A stretch of 64,000 nucleotides of DNA, from assembly GCA_963714125.1 (NCBI GenBank), contig OY970234.1, forward strand, positions 1,364,001 through 1,428,000. The letters are read 5' to 3'. Origin of the DNA: CAWCAW01 sp963714125 (GTDB taxonomy: Bacteria; Actinomycetota; Acidimicrobiia; Acidimicrobiales; UBA8190). The notes under the pieces are model-generated. The model had not been told where the DNA came from. It worked only from the letters and a program-made list of their open reading frames with translations, and did not search any database. Below, one piece after another: positions 1 through 8,292 of this stretch. A program made the position numbers and the translations under genes. Position 1 is the stretch's first letter; every line of letters begins with the position of its first letter.

Positions 1-37
1 TCGAACGCCGAGTGGCCGTCCGTATTGCAACGTGACG

Positions 38-72
38 CGTGGAAGGACCATAAACAAGGAGGTCCTTCCATG
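38..72 (+). promoter_or_regulatory. Hairpin enclosing the RBS and start codon of the recombinase gene
   Basis: A perfect 9-base inverted repeat (GGAAGGACC at 41-49, GGTCCTTCC at 61-69) surrounds an 11-base loop. The stem extends outward by T40-A70, G39-T71 (wobble) and C38-G72, so it swallows the whole ATG at 70-72. The Shine-Dalgarno AAGGAGGT (56-63) is half in the loop and half in the stem. If folded in mRNA this should strongly limit initiation. As DNA it could equally be a dyad for a repressor. The pairing is read directly; the regulatory role is inferred. Confidence 0.5.
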
Positions 73-967
73 ACAACGATCACGATGCCGACACGACCGA
101 TATTCGATGAGGCCCGCTTGGCGGTGGGCGGGTTTCTGGCCCGCTACTCCGAACCGACCCGCCGCAGCTACACGAGCGACCTGCGACAGTTCTTCGTATG
201 GTGCGATTCGGTTGGTCTGGGTGTCTTTTGAGGCCAAGCGGGGCCATCTCGAATTGTGGGCACGGTCGATGGAAGAGCGTGGGCTCGCCCGCGCCACCAT
301 CGGACGACGGTTATCGACAGTGGCCGGCTTCTACCGAATCGCGACGATCGACGGCCTGATCGAGCACTCCCCGGCCGAGCATGTGCGCCGACCCAAGATC
401 GACACTGAATCGGCCACGCTCGGTCTTGACCGCATGGAACTCTCTGCCTTCATCGCTCAGGGATCAGCCGCGGGTCCTATGAATCATGCCCTTGCCTGTC
501 TGTTGGGGCTTCTCGGGCTACGCGTCTCTGAAGCGTGCTCGATCAGCATCGAGGACCTCGGTGCCGAACGCGGGCATCGGACGGTCAAAGTTCTCGGGAA
601 GGGCTCGAAGCTCGCACTACTGCCGCTCCCACCCCGGGTGGCTCGGGCCCTCGACTTGGCCGCCGGGGAACGGGCAAGCGGACCCCTCCTGCTTTCTCGC
701 GCCGGCACTCGGCTCAACCGCCATGCCGCTACCCGGATCGTGCGCCGGCTTTCGAGGCAGGCGGGCATCACGAAGCACATCTCACCGCACTCGCTGCGCC
801 ACAGCTTCATCACCGCCGCGCTTGATGCCGGGGTGGCTCTTCGGGACGTCCAGATTGCCGCTCGTCATTCGGATCCCCGGACCACGACGCGCTACGACCG
901 CGCCAAGAACAACCTGGATCGCCACGCAAGCTACATCGTCACGGCCTTCGTGGCAGGGGCGGGCTGA
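70..967 (+). CDS. Tyrosine recombinase (XerC/XerD-like integrase), interrupted by a +1 frameshift
   Basis: Site-specific DNA recombinase of the phage-integrase family. The N-terminal SAM-like domain starts at ATG 70 (7 bases after AAGGAGGT) and reads in one frame to a TGA at 229-231. The rest of the protein, beginning EAKRGHLELW, continues in the +1 frame to the stop at 967. The join is at GTC TTT TGA: dropping one T of the TTTT run restores GVFEAKRGHLE. The catalytic domain is intact: Arg in GLLGLRVSEA, Lys in GKGSK, the HSLRH box, His in AARH, and the nucleophile Tyr in TTTRYDR. Total length about 298 residues, normal for the family. It may be a pseudogene, a sequencing error, or a gene using +1 slippage at TTT-TGA. 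No other mobile-element gene lies next to it. Confidence 0.75.
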
Positions 968-991
968 CAATTACCGAGTGGATCTGAGCCG

Positions 992-1020
992 GTCGGTGGG
1001 GTCAATCGGATCCCACCGAC
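992..1020. terminator. Bidirectional stem-loop terminator between recombinase and amidase
   Basis: GTCGGTGGG (992-1000) and CCCACCGAC (1012-1020) form a perfect 9-base stem with an 11-base loop. It sits between two convergent genes, ending at 967 and 1028. There is no U-tract, as is common for high-GC actinomycete terminators. Confidence 0.55.
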
Positions 1021-1027
1021 GGCGTGC

Positions 1028-2080
1028 TCAGCCAGGGGTAGTGGTGGGTGAGGTCGATGGTGGTGGCGACAGGAATTGTTCGACAGCAGAAACGATGCCT
1101 TGGGCCATGACGGATTGGCCCGACGAGCTGTCGGCGATCGATCCTTCGAACGGGTCGGTGAGGTAAAGAGGCTCGATGATGGCGCCGGGCATGGTGCTCG
1201 GCGCCGTGAAGAAACCTGACGCGGCCGGACCGATCAACAACAGGTGGTTGTAGTTGGCCGCCGCCCCGGCGATTCCACCCGAGGTGGGGTCACCGACATA
1301 GGAGCCCAGCTGGTTGTCGGTAAGCACGCCGTCGTTGGGTATGGCCCAACCTTGTGCGTCCATGTCGTTGAGGACATCGTTCTGCAGCAGGTTGGCAAAG
1401 ACGAGGTTCTGGCTCGAGAAGGGACGATCGGCGTCATAGGCCGTCAGGCTCCCGGCGTTCTGCGCGGTGCCGGCGTCGAAGTAGATACCAACCAAGACCT
1501 TTGCTCCAGCATCATTGGCGCAGGTGTCACGCGCTGCCACGTCGTCATGCGCACCCTGCAACGTCAGCTCCCCGTTGGACTCGTCGCTCGGTCCCAGCTT
1601 CAAGACGGTGGAGTTCTCCGTGCGTGACACGACGACCCGATAGCCGTTGGCGCGCAACAACGTCATGGCGTCGAGCTCCACGGCCAGAGTCTCGTTTGCC
1701 TCTTCGATCATCTCGCCACCCTCGGTGGTGCCCACTCCACCGGGGTCGATTCCTCCGTGGCCGGCGTCAAGGAACACCGTCTTGCCCTGGTTGCCGGCGG
1801 TCGGGGCAAAGGCCATGCACGCGCCGGACGCGAAGGCCGCCGCGTCGATGGGCGTGCCCCGACTGTCGCTGCCTGACGATCGCACGGCAGGGGCCGGTCG
1901 CCCCGGCGTGTGTGTTTTTGACGATGACGCCGAGGTGCCGTGTTCTTTGCTGGCGACGTTGTCCCAGCCGAGGGCCATGGCCACCAGGATCATGAGCACC
2001 ACGAAGATGAGCGCCAGCCCGGGGCGCGGACCGTGTCCGAGTCGCGCTGTCCGTGCGCCGGACGTCAGTCGTTGGTCCAT
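1028..2080 (-). CDS. N-acetylmuramoyl-L-alanine amidase (Amidase_3), membrane-anchored
   Basis: Zinc-dependent peptidoglycan hydrolase that cleaves the bond between MurNAc and the stem peptide. From the start chosen here (ATG at 2080, just before the membrane segment) the protein has about 350 residues. It has a short basic N-terminus, one transmembrane/signal-anchor segment (ALIFVVLMILVAMALGW), a Ser/Pro-rich linker, then the catalytic domain with VFLDAGHGGIDPGG (zinc His) and the Glu of EEANETLAVE. The C-terminus is Pro/Ser/Thr-rich. An upstream in-frame ATG at 2206 would add 42 residues but would overlap the divergent glycosidase start, so I prefer 2080. It likely acts outside the membrane in wall turnover. 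The family is clear; the start is less certain. Confidence 0.82.
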   Translation of the reverse strand: MDQRLTSGARTARLGHGPRPGLALIFVVLMILVAMALGWDNVASKEHGTSASSSKTHTPGRPAPAVRSSGSDSRGTPIDAAAFASGACMAFAPTAGNQGKTVFLDAGHGGIDPGGVGTTEGGEMIEEANETLAVELDAMTLLRANGYRVVVSRTENSTVLKLGPSDESNGELTLQGAHDDVAARDTCANDAGAKVLVGIYFDAGTAQNAGSLTAYDADRPFSSQNLVFANLLQNDVLNDMDAQGWAIPNDGVLTDNQLGSYVGDPTSGGIAGAAANYNHLLLIGPAASGFFTAPSTMPGAIIEPLYLTDPFEGSIADSSSGQSVMAQGIVSAVEQFLSPPPSTSPTTTPG

Positions 2081-2204
2081 GGCTCCGCCTGTCGATGGTA
2101 CCGACCCCGTCCGCCTACGAGGAGTCGGTTCAAAGAGTAACCGTCGGTCTGACGGGCTTGATGTACCCGGTGCGTGCGTGGGTGTGGCGACTACCGTGGC
2201 CGCC

Positions 2205-3407
2205 ATGACCGATGCAACACCTGATGCGCTGCGCTTTCCTGACGGCTTTTGCTGGGGGACGGCGACTTCGGCCCATCAGATCGAAGGGGGCAACGTCAAC
2301 AACGACTGGTGGGCGTGGGAGCACAACCCGGACTCGGGGTGTGTCGAGCCCAGCGGTGACGCGTGTGACTCCTTCAACCGCTGGGACCAAGACCTGGCCT
2401 TGGTGGCGGACATGGGACTGCAGGCGTACCGGTTCTCCCTGGAGTGGAGCCGCATCGAGCCCGCCGAGGGCGAGTTCTCGCTGGCCGCTTTGGAGCACTA
2501 CCGGCGTATCTGCGTGGCGTGCCACGAGCGCGGCATCGAGCCCGTGGTCACCTTCCATCACTTCACCATCCCGTTGTGGCTGTCGGCTCGGGGCGGTTTC
2601 GAGTCGCCCGACGCGCCCGAGTGCTTCGCCCGTTTTGTGGCGCGCACCACCGCCCATCTCGGCGATGTCATCGGGCGGGCCTGCACCATCAACGAGCCCA
2701 ATGTGATCGGCGTGATGGGGTACACCATCGGTACCTACCCACCGGGCGTCAAAGACGACCTCGTGCGGCATCTCGCTGTCAACGAAGCCATGGTGCGGTC
2801 GCATCGACTGGCCGTCGAGGCGCTCCGCTCGGGGCCGGGGAAGTTTCCGGTGGGGCTGACTCTGTCCATGGCCGAGCTGGTGGCGGACGAGGGTGGGGAT
2901 GGGGTGCGCGAGGCCGCCGAGGAAATTCTGGAGAACACCTTCCTCCGGGCCACCGAGGGCGATGACTATATGGGCGTGCAGTGCTACACGCGCCTGCACT
3001 TCGGGCCTGACGGTCAGGCCGGCGATGATCCGAATGTGCCGCAGACGTTGATGGGCTACGAGTACTGGCCTCAGGTGGCCGAGTACACGGTGCGGCGCGC
3101 CGCGGCTTTTACAGGCATCCCCGTTCTCGTCACCGAGAACGGCATCGCCACCGAAGACGATGCGTTGCGCATCGCGTACATGACCGAAGCTCTGGCCGGA
3201 GTGCGGCGCTGTCTGGACGACGGCATCGATGTGCGCGGGTACTTCGCGTGGAGCCTGCTCGACAACTTTGAGTGGGACTCCGGCTATCGGCCCAAGTTCG
3301 GATTGCACACCGTTGACCGCGTCACCTTCGAACGCCGACCGAAGGCCAGTGCCTTGTGGTTCGGCGAGGTGGCCCGAGCCAACGCCGTAGTGCCGGCGCG
3401 TTTATAG
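2205..3407 (+). CDS. Glycoside hydrolase family 1 beta-glycosidase
   Basis: Retaining beta-glucosidase-type enzyme, 400 residues, slightly short for GH1 (usually 430-480). Family landmarks are all present: the N-terminal GFCWGTATSAHQIEGG, HHFTIPLWL, the acid/base Glu in TINEPNV, the nucleophile Glu in VTENGIA, and the C-terminal FAWSLLDNFEW. No signal peptide is seen, so it is cytoplasmic and would act on imported beta-glycosides. ATG 2205 is used because the conserved N-terminus begins about 10 residues later; coding potential upstream overlaps the divergent amidase leader. It neighbours other sugar-handling genes but is not in their operon. Substrate (glucoside, galactoside or other) cannot be fixed from sequence. 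Confidence 0.92.
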   Translation: MTDATPDALRFPDGFCWGTATSAHQIEGGNVNNDWWAWEHNPDSGCVEPSGDACDSFNRWDQDLALVADMGLQAYRFSLEWSRIEPAEGEFSLAALEHYRRICVACHERGIEPVVTFHHFTIPLWLSARGGFESPDAPECFARFVARTTAHLGDVIGRACTINEPNVIGVMGYTIGTYPPGVKDDLVRHLAVNEAMVRSHRLAVEALRSGPGKFPVGLTLSMAELVADEGGDGVREAAEEILENTFLRATEGDDYMGVQCYTRLHFGPDGQAGDDPNVPQTLMGYEYWPQVAEYTVRRAAAFTGIPVLVTENGIATEDDALRIAYMTEALAGVRRCLDDGIDVRGYFAWSLLDNFEWDSGYRPKFGLHTVDRVTFERRPKASALWFGEVARANAVVPARL

Positions 3408-3411
3408 GCGC

Positions 3412-3428
3412 GGGCTGACGCTCAGCCC
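3412..3428. terminator. Stem-loop terminator between convergent GH1 and ThuA genes
   Basis: GGGCTGA (3412-3418) and TCAGCCC (3422-3428) form a perfect 7-base stem with a 3-base loop. The right arm includes the stop codon of the minus-strand gene. Its position between convergent ends suggests it serves both. Confidence 0.5.
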
Positions 3429-4123
3429 TCGCTGAGAACCCACGACAGCCCGCCCGACAGGTGGCGGAGATACGTCGGGCTTTCCCACGCCCCCGAGAAG
3501 TGGCCCAGCGCGCTGTAGAAGACGCGGCCCGCACCTTCGGTGAAACACCACGACAGGGGGAAACCGCACGACGGAACCCGCGCCCCGGAAACATCCATGT
3601 CGAGCTGGCCGTCGGCTACGCGCAGCAACACCTCGGCGTCGGGGCGGAGATCGCGAAACAAGTACACCTCGTCGTGCCACTCCCAGGTGTCTCCGAGGTG
3701 GGCGGTGGCGGGGTGCGACGTCGAGGTGACGTCAACGCGGAAGGTCTGGGTCCAGGGGTGGCCGTCGAAGCGAGCCCCGATGAGGGTGCCGTAGTCCTCC
3801 CACCCGGCGCAGGCGTCGGTGGCGGCATGCACGCCGAGGAGACCGAGGCGTCCCGAGCGCACACCATCGGCGATGGCCGAACGCTGTGGCGCCGACCACG
3901 GCGTTTCACCGATGGTGAACAGCGCCAGCACGCCTCCGTCGGCGAGCTCGGCGGCATCGATCTCCGCCACGTCGCGCACCGCCACCGGTTGCAACCCGGC
4001 CATCCCGGCCAGTTCCCCCAGGGCGGTGGCCGCCTGGGGGAGCACGCTGTGGACGCCGGCCGGACCGTGTTGGTACGGCGCCACCTGGGTGACGATGAAC
4101 ATCGACCTCGGTTGCGCGGCCAC
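3422..4123 (-). CDS. ThuA-like domain protein (type 1 glutamine amidotransferase-like fold)
   Basis: About 233 residues, almost entirely a ThuA domain, named after the trehalose-utilisation protein of rhizobia; its biochemical activity is poorly known. Typical segments are LALFTIGETPWS (early strand), GLLGVHAATDACAGW, then GHPWTQTF and WEWHDEVYLF. The GTG at 4121-4123 is taken as start: it lies 13 bases after the stop of the upstream aldo/keto reductase, and an AGGGA lies 8 bases before it. An ATG at 4102 is the alternative. The gene follows the reductase on the same strand, so the two form a small operon divergent from the GH4 operon, consistent with a role in sugar metabolism (inferred). 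Confidence 0.78.
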   Translation of the reverse strand: MAAQPRSMFIVTQVAPYQHGPAGVHSVLPQAATALGELAGMAGLQPVAVRDVAEIDAAELADGGVLALFTIGETPWSAPQRSAIADGVRSGRLGLLGVHAATDACAGWEDYGTLIGARFDGHPWTQTFRVDVTSTSHPATAHLGDTWEWHDEVYLFRDLRPDAEVLLRVADGQLDMDVSGARVPSCGFPLSWCFTEGAGRVFYSALGHFSGAWESPTYLRHLSGGLSWVLSEG

Positions 4124-4136
4124 GAGTGGTCCCTGC

Positions 4137-5102
4137 TCAGTAGGCGGCGGTGATGGCGTTGATGCGCGCCAGCACGTCGCCATCGAGGCGCTCGCGCACC
4201 TCCAAGGCGGCCATGTTCTCCTCGACCTGTCGGACGCTCGTCGCCCCCGTCATGACCGTCGACACGTGCGGGTTGAGAGCGCACCAGGCGATGGCCAGCT
4301 GGGCCGTGGTGCAGCCCAGGTCCTCGGCCACCTTGCCCAGCTCGACGACGATGCCGTTCACCCTGGGGTCGACGAGCACGTCGCGCAGCCACTCGTATCC
4401 CTCCAACGACGCCCGACTGCCGGCGGGAATGCCTTTGGCGTACTTGCCCGACAGCAAACCCGACGCCAGGGGGCTGTAGATGGTCAGGCCCAGCCCGATG
4501 TCCTCGTAGAGCGAGGCGTATTCCTTTTCGACGCGGTGGCGCCAGAACAAATTGTACTGGGGCTGCTCGAAAGCGGGCTTGTGCAGGTGGTGTTTGTCGG
4601 CGATGTCCCAGGCGGTGCGGATCTCCTCGGCCGACCACTCCGAGGTTCCCCAGTACAGCGCCTTGCGGTCGTCGATCATGTCGGACATGGCCCACACCGT
4701 CTCCTCGATCGGAGTCTCCGGATCGGGGCGATGGCAGAAGACGAGGTCCACATAGTCGAGCCCGAAGCGCTCGAGAGACCCGTCCATGGCCTGCATCAAG
4801 TACTTACGGTTAAGGGTGTCCTTCATGTTGATCTCGTCGTGGATGCCCCAGAACAGCTTGGTGGACACGACGTAGCTCCAGCGAGGCCAGCCCAGCTCGG
4901 TGAGCGCTTCGCCCATGATGCGTTCGGACTCGCCGCCGGCGTAGGCCTCGGCGTTGTCGAAGAAGTTCACGCCCGCATCGCGGGCCGCCGCCATGCACTG
5001 GGCGGCCAAACCGGTGTCCACCTGAGGGCCGAAGGTGACCCACGACCCCAGGGAGAGCACGCTCACCTTGAGACCGGTCTTCCCCAATCGACGGTATTCC
5101 AT
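4137..5102 (-). CDS. Aldo/keto reductase, potassium-channel-beta-like/YghZ subfamily
   Basis: NADPH-dependent (beta/alpha)8 oxidoreductase reducing aldehydes or ketones, 321 residues. The N-terminus MEYRRLGKTGLKVS is typical of the subfamily. Further landmarks are the catalytic Asp/Tyr in NFFDNAEAYAGGESE, the Lys in VVSTKLFWG, the His in FCHRPDPETP, WGTSEWSAEEI, and the C-terminal cofactor loop near MTGATSVRQVEENM. ATG 5102 is chosen by homology of the N-terminus; a GTG two codons upstream is possible. It is the first gene of a two-gene unit with the ThuA-like gene, and diverges from the GH4 operon across 127 bases that hold a nested dyad. It probably acts on a sugar or aldehyde of the neighbouring pathway (inferred). 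Confidence 0.9.
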   Translation of the reverse strand: MEYRRLGKTGLKVSVLSLGSWVTFGPQVDTGLAAQCMAAARDAGVNFFDNAEAYAGGESERIMGEALTELGWPRWSYVVSTKLFWGIHDEINMKDTLNRKYLMQAMDGSLERFGLDYVDLVFCHRPDPETPIEETVWAMSDMIDDRKALYWGTSEWSAEEIRTAWDIADKHHLHKPAFEQPQYNLFWRHRVEKEYASLYEDIGLGLTIYSPLASGLLSGKYAKGIPAGSRASLEGYEWLRDVLVDPRVNGIVVELGKVAEDLGCTTAQLAIAWCALNPHVSTVMTGATSVRQVEENMAALEVRERLDGDVLARINAITAAY

Positions 5103-5164
5103 GTCCACGACTGCCCCCTTCGCTTTGCCTCTGGTCCCCGGTACTGTGGCACGCGAACGAGGCC

Positions 5165-5205
5165 ACCATCGCCGCTGCCTGCTGCCGCAGGCCGTCAACG
5201 ATGGT
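5165..5205. promoter_or_regulatory. Nested dyad in the divergent AKR/GH4 intergenic region
   Basis: Outer arms ACCATCG (5165-5171) and CGATGGT (5199-5205) and inner arms GCCTGC (5177-5182) and GCAGGC (5187-5192) share nearly the same centre (about 5185). This lies 25 bases before the GH4 start, within the only promoter-sized gap for both divergent units. It could be a regulator binding site or a leader hairpin. No regulator gene is adjacent. Confidence 0.35.
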
Positions 5206-5229
5206 CCGGGACGCGGGGAGTCGAGGTCT

Positions 5230-6579
5230 ATGCAGGTCACCATCATCGGCGGAGGCAGCTACCAGTGGGGCCCCAAGCTCGTCACCGATTTGCTTCGGGT
5301 GCCGGCGCTGGTGGACATGCACCTGGTGCTCGAGGACCTCGACCCCGCTCCCCTCGAGAAGCTGGGCGCCTACGCCCGCATGGCCAACGAGGTCATGGAA
5401 ACCAAGGCCACGGTCACGACCACCACCGACCAGCGCGCCGCCTTGACGGGGGCGGACTTCGTGGTCGTCACCATCTCCACCGGCGGGTTCGACTCCATGG
5501 CCATCGACCTTGACGTCCCCGCCCGCCACGGCATCTTTCAGTCGGTGGGTGACAGCGTGGGCCCCGGTGGGGTCAACCGGGCCCTGCGCAACATCCCCGT
5601 GCTGGTGGGGATCGGGCGTGACATGGAGGAGTGTTGCCCCGACGCCTGGATGCTCAACATCACCAACCCCATGACGACCTTGACGCGGTCTGTGTGCCGG
5701 GAGACGAGCATCAAGACCGTGGGTCTGTGTCACGAGGTGGGCCACTTCTGTATGGACCTGGCCATCGCCGCGGGCAAGCCGCATGAGGCCGTGCGTCCCA
5801 CCGTGTCGGGGGTCAACCACTTTCCGGTCATCACCGCGCTCGACGTCGACGGCGTGGACGGCTTGGAGCTGGTGGCGTCGATGATCGAAGGGGCCGGCGG
5901 TATCGGAGCGCTTGGCCCCGACCCCAGCCGGCCCGAGCCCGAGGCCTTTTCGGTGCTCGACTTCTTGTTGCGCCACTACCTGAAGCTGACGCTTTTCGAC
6001 CGCTACGGCGCGCTGGTGGCCGCCGGGGACCGGCACGTGGCTGAGTTCCTGCCCTCGGTTCTCACCGAGGAGTCCGGGTTCGGCGCCGGGTGGGGAATCG
6101 AGCTGACCTCCATCGAGCGCCGCAACGGGCACCAGCTCGAGTACATCGAAGACGTCGATGCCGTGCTGTCGGGTGCCACCAAGATGCAGACGTGGGATTC
6201 GGGTGAACTGGTGGCCCCCGTCATCGACTCGCTGCTCACGGGTACGCGACGCGAGGTGCCCATCAACATTCCCAATACGGGGCAGTGCCCTGACCTTCCC
6301 CTCGACGCCGTGGTGGAATCCATCTGCGTCGTCGATGGCGACGGGATGCGCGGCCGCGATCAGGCCCGTCTCCCGGCTCCTCTGGCCGAACTGTTGCGTC
6401 GGCACTCGGCCGTGCAGGAACTCACCGTCAGCGCCGCCATCAGCGGCGACCGGGAACTGGCCCGCTCGGCCTTCGCACTTGACCCTCTGGCCGGGCGTGG
6501 CGACATGCACGACACCGACGCCATGGTGGCCGAGCTCATGGAACAGACGGCGCAGTGGCTGCCCCAGTTCGCCTCCTGA
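5230..6579 (+). CDS. Glycoside hydrolase family 4 (CHEV-type, alpha-glucuronidase/galacturonidase-like)
   Basis: NAD+- and metal-dependent glycosidase that works by redox elimination, 449 residues. The start ATG 5230 follows a GAGGT. The N-terminal Rossmann motif is VTIIGGGSYQWGPKL. Other landmarks are VVVTISTGGFDSM, NITNPMTTLTRSV, the metal-binding Cys motif LCHEVGHF, and SGVNHFPVIT. In GH4 the residues after the conserved Cys track substrate: CHEV is described for alpha-glucuronidase-type members, CHS for alpha-galactosidases, CN(V/I)P and CDMP for phospho-glycosidases. A uronic-acid glycoside is therefore the best guess. It heads an operon with dehydrogenase, aldolase, kinase and racemase genes, which would process the released sugar acid. 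Confidence 0.88.
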   Translation: MQVTIIGGGSYQWGPKLVTDLLRVPALVDMHLVLEDLDPAPLEKLGAYARMANEVMETKATVTTTTDQRAALTGADFVVVTISTGGFDSMAIDLDVPARHGIFQSVGDSVGPGGVNRALRNIPVLVGIGRDMEECCPDAWMLNITNPMTTLTRSVCRETSIKTVGLCHEVGHFCMDLAIAAGKPHEAVRPTVSGVNHFPVITALDVDGVDGLELVASMIEGAGGIGALGPDPSRPEPEAFSVLDFLLRHYLKLTLFDRYGALVAAGDRHVAEFLPSVLTEESGFGAGWGIELTSIERRNGHQLEYIEDVDAVLSGATKMQTWDSGELVAPVIDSLLTGTRREVPINIPNTGQCPDLPLDAVVESICVVDGDGMRGRDQARLPAPLAELLRRHSAVQELTVSAAISGDRELARSAFALDPLAGRGDMHDTDAMVAELMEQTAQWLPQFAS

Positions 6580-6595
6580 CTCCAGGACACCGGAC

Positions 6596-7483
6596 ATGAA
6601 CATCGGATTCATCGGGCTGGGCGCTATGGGTCTGCCCATGACGCGCAACCTCGTCGATGCCGGCCATCGCGTCACCGTCACGTCGCGCAGTCGCGGTCCC
6701 ATCGACGAGGCGGTGTCCTTCGGCGCCATCGACGGTGGCACCATCGCCGACGTCGTCAAAGCCGGCGAGGTCATCGTCATGTGCGTCCCCAACTCGCCGG
6801 ACGTCGTCCTCGTGGTGCAGGCCATGCTCGATGCGCTCGGGCCCGGGAAGATCGTCGTCGACTGCTCGACCATCGACCCCGCCGTGGAGCGAGCCCAACA
6901 CGAGTTGGTGACCGCCACCGGAGCGCGCTATCTCGACGCGCCGGTATCGGGGGGGACAGCGGGAGCGCGCGCCGGCACGCTGACGCTCATGGTCGGTGGT
7001 GACGCCGACACCTTGGCCGACGCCCGCATCGCCCTGGAACCCATGGCCGGGCTCATCGTGTCCGTGGGTGGTCCCGGCATGGGCCAGGTCGTCAAGCTCT
7101 GCAACAACCTCATCTACGCGGCGCAGATGGTGGCCACCGCCGAAGCCACTGCCATGGCCGTCGCCTCTGGCGTGGACATGGACAAGCTCTACGAAGTCAT
7201 CACCCACTCCACCGGTGATTGCGTGGCGGTGCGCACCCGTCTTCCCGTGGCCGGGGTGGTGGCCGACAGTCCGGCGTCCAACGACTGGAAGCCCGGCTTC
7301 ATGACCGATCTCATGGCCAAAGACCTCGATCTGGCCCTCGCCTACGGGGCCAAGGCGGGCGTGCCGCTGGCATCGGTGGCGACAGCGCGCCAAGTGCTCA
7401 CCGCCGCGTCGAGCGCGGGGTACGGGCGAGAGGACTTTTCCGCGCTGGCCAAGGTGATCTTCGACCTGGCCGGGCTGGGGTGA
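6596..7483 (+). CDS. 3-hydroxyisobutyrate/tartronate-semialdehyde reductase-family dehydrogenase
   Basis: Beta-hydroxyacid dehydrogenase of 295 residues using NAD(P)H. It has the N-terminal nucleotide-binding motif GFIGLGAMGLPM, the substrate-binding segment DAPVSGGTAGA, and the catalytic Lys in GMGQVVKLCNN. These fit 2-hydroxy-3-oxopropionate (tartronate semialdehyde) reductase or 3-hydroxyisobutyrate dehydrogenase; the two cannot be told apart by eye. The ATG lies 16 bases after the GH4 stop, and the gene's own stop overlaps the aldolase GTG start. In a sugar-acid pathway it would reduce a three-carbon semialdehyde to a glycerate-type product (inferred). Confidence 0.9.
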   Translation: MNIGFIGLGAMGLPMTRNLVDAGHRVTVTSRSRGPIDEAVSFGAIDGGTIADVVKAGEVIVMCVPNSPDVVLVVQAMLDALGPGKIVVDCSTIDPAVERAQHELVTATGARYLDAPVSGGTAGARAGTLTLMVGGDADTLADARIALEPMAGLIVSVGGPGMGQVVKLCNNLIYAAQMVATAEATAMAVASGVDMDKLYEVITHSTGDCVAVRTRLPVAGVVADSPASNDWKPGFMTDLMAKDLDLALAYGAKAGVPLASVATARQVLTAASSAGYGREDFSALAKVIFDLAGLG

Positions 7484-8292
7484 GCTCACCAGGAGCCTCG
7501 GCCCCTTCGGCCCCCCTCAAGGGACCGGTGCTGATCCTGGCCGCCGATCACCGCGCTCGGGGCGTGCTCACCATCGAGCGCTACGCCGATTACGTGGGAG
7601 CCCTGCGCGCCGCCATGGAACAGTGCGACGGCATTCTCGCCACCGCTCAACCCCTGGCGGATCTGGCCGAAAGCGGAGCGGTCTCTGAGCGCCACCGTAC
7701 GTACCTGTCCATCAACCGCACCGGGTTGGCCGGGGCCTCTTTTGAGCTCGACGACCGTTTGGTGGCGAGCGTGGGCCGCGCTGCGTCAGACGGATGGACC
7801 GGCATCAAACACATGACGCGTATCGACATGACCAACGATCACACCGCCGCCGCCTTGGAACTGCTCGGGCGGGTGCTCGAGGAGTCGAAGGCGGCCGGCC
7901 TCGAGGCGCTGATCGAATCGGTGTCGTGGCGTGACGGGCGTATGGCCAAAGACGTCGAGTCGGTGATCGTGGCGGCGGTGATCGCGCACGATATGGGGGC
8001 GCCGTTGCTGAAGGTGCCCGTGCCCGAGGGTGCCGCCGGAACGGCGCGCCGTGATGCGGTGGCCCGGGTGGTGCAGTCGGTGGGAGCGCCGGTGCTGTTC
8101 TTGGGTGGGCCCCGGCCTGGCGACGGCGCCGATGGTGGGGACAGCGCTTCGGTGCGGGCCCACGTGCTCAACGAAGTGACCGATGTCATGGCCGGGGGCG
8201 CCGCCGGTTTGGCGCTCGGGCGCGTCCTGTACCAGGACCCCGATCCGCGCCAGATGGCGCGCCTGGTGGCCGACGTCGTTCACGGCCGGTGA
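7480..8292 (+). CDS. Class I aldolase, Cgl0159/DeoC-like (beta/alpha)8 family
   Basis: About 270 residues. The GTG start (7480) overlaps the previous stop as GTGA. Visible segments are VLILAADHRARGV at the first strand, GWTGIKHMTRID, LIESVSWRDGR, and LLKVPVPEG with the likely Schiff-base Lys region, then VLFLGGPRPG and GGAAGLALGRVLYQDP in the phosphate-binding C-terminal part. The fold matches DeoC/LacD/FbaB-type aldolases often found in inositol and sugar-acid clusters. It probably cleaves a phosphorylated keto-sugar made by the kinase encoded next. The exact substrate is unknown. Confidence 0.8.
   Translation: MSSPGASAPSAPLKGPVLILAADHRARGVLTIERYADYVGALRAAMEQCDGILATAQPLADLAESGAVSERHRTYLSINRTGLAGASFELDDRLVASVGRAASDGWTGIKHMTRIDMTNDHTAAALELLGRVLEESKAAGLEALIESVSWRDGRMAKDVESVIVAAVIAHDMGAPLLKVPVPEGAAGTARRDAVARVVQSVGAPVLFLGGPRPGDGADGGDSASVRAHVLNEVTDVMAGGAAGLALGRVLYQDPDPRQMARLVADVVHGR

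Noticed and set aside
4810..6918. Very long open frame (702 codons) on the minus strand opposite the AKR and GH4 genes
   Set aside because: It runs antisense to well-identified genes, and its translation lacks any domain pattern; it is a shadow of high GC coding sequence. Similar long antisense frames at 31421-32920, 47281-49035 and 52571-53602 are rejected for the same reason.
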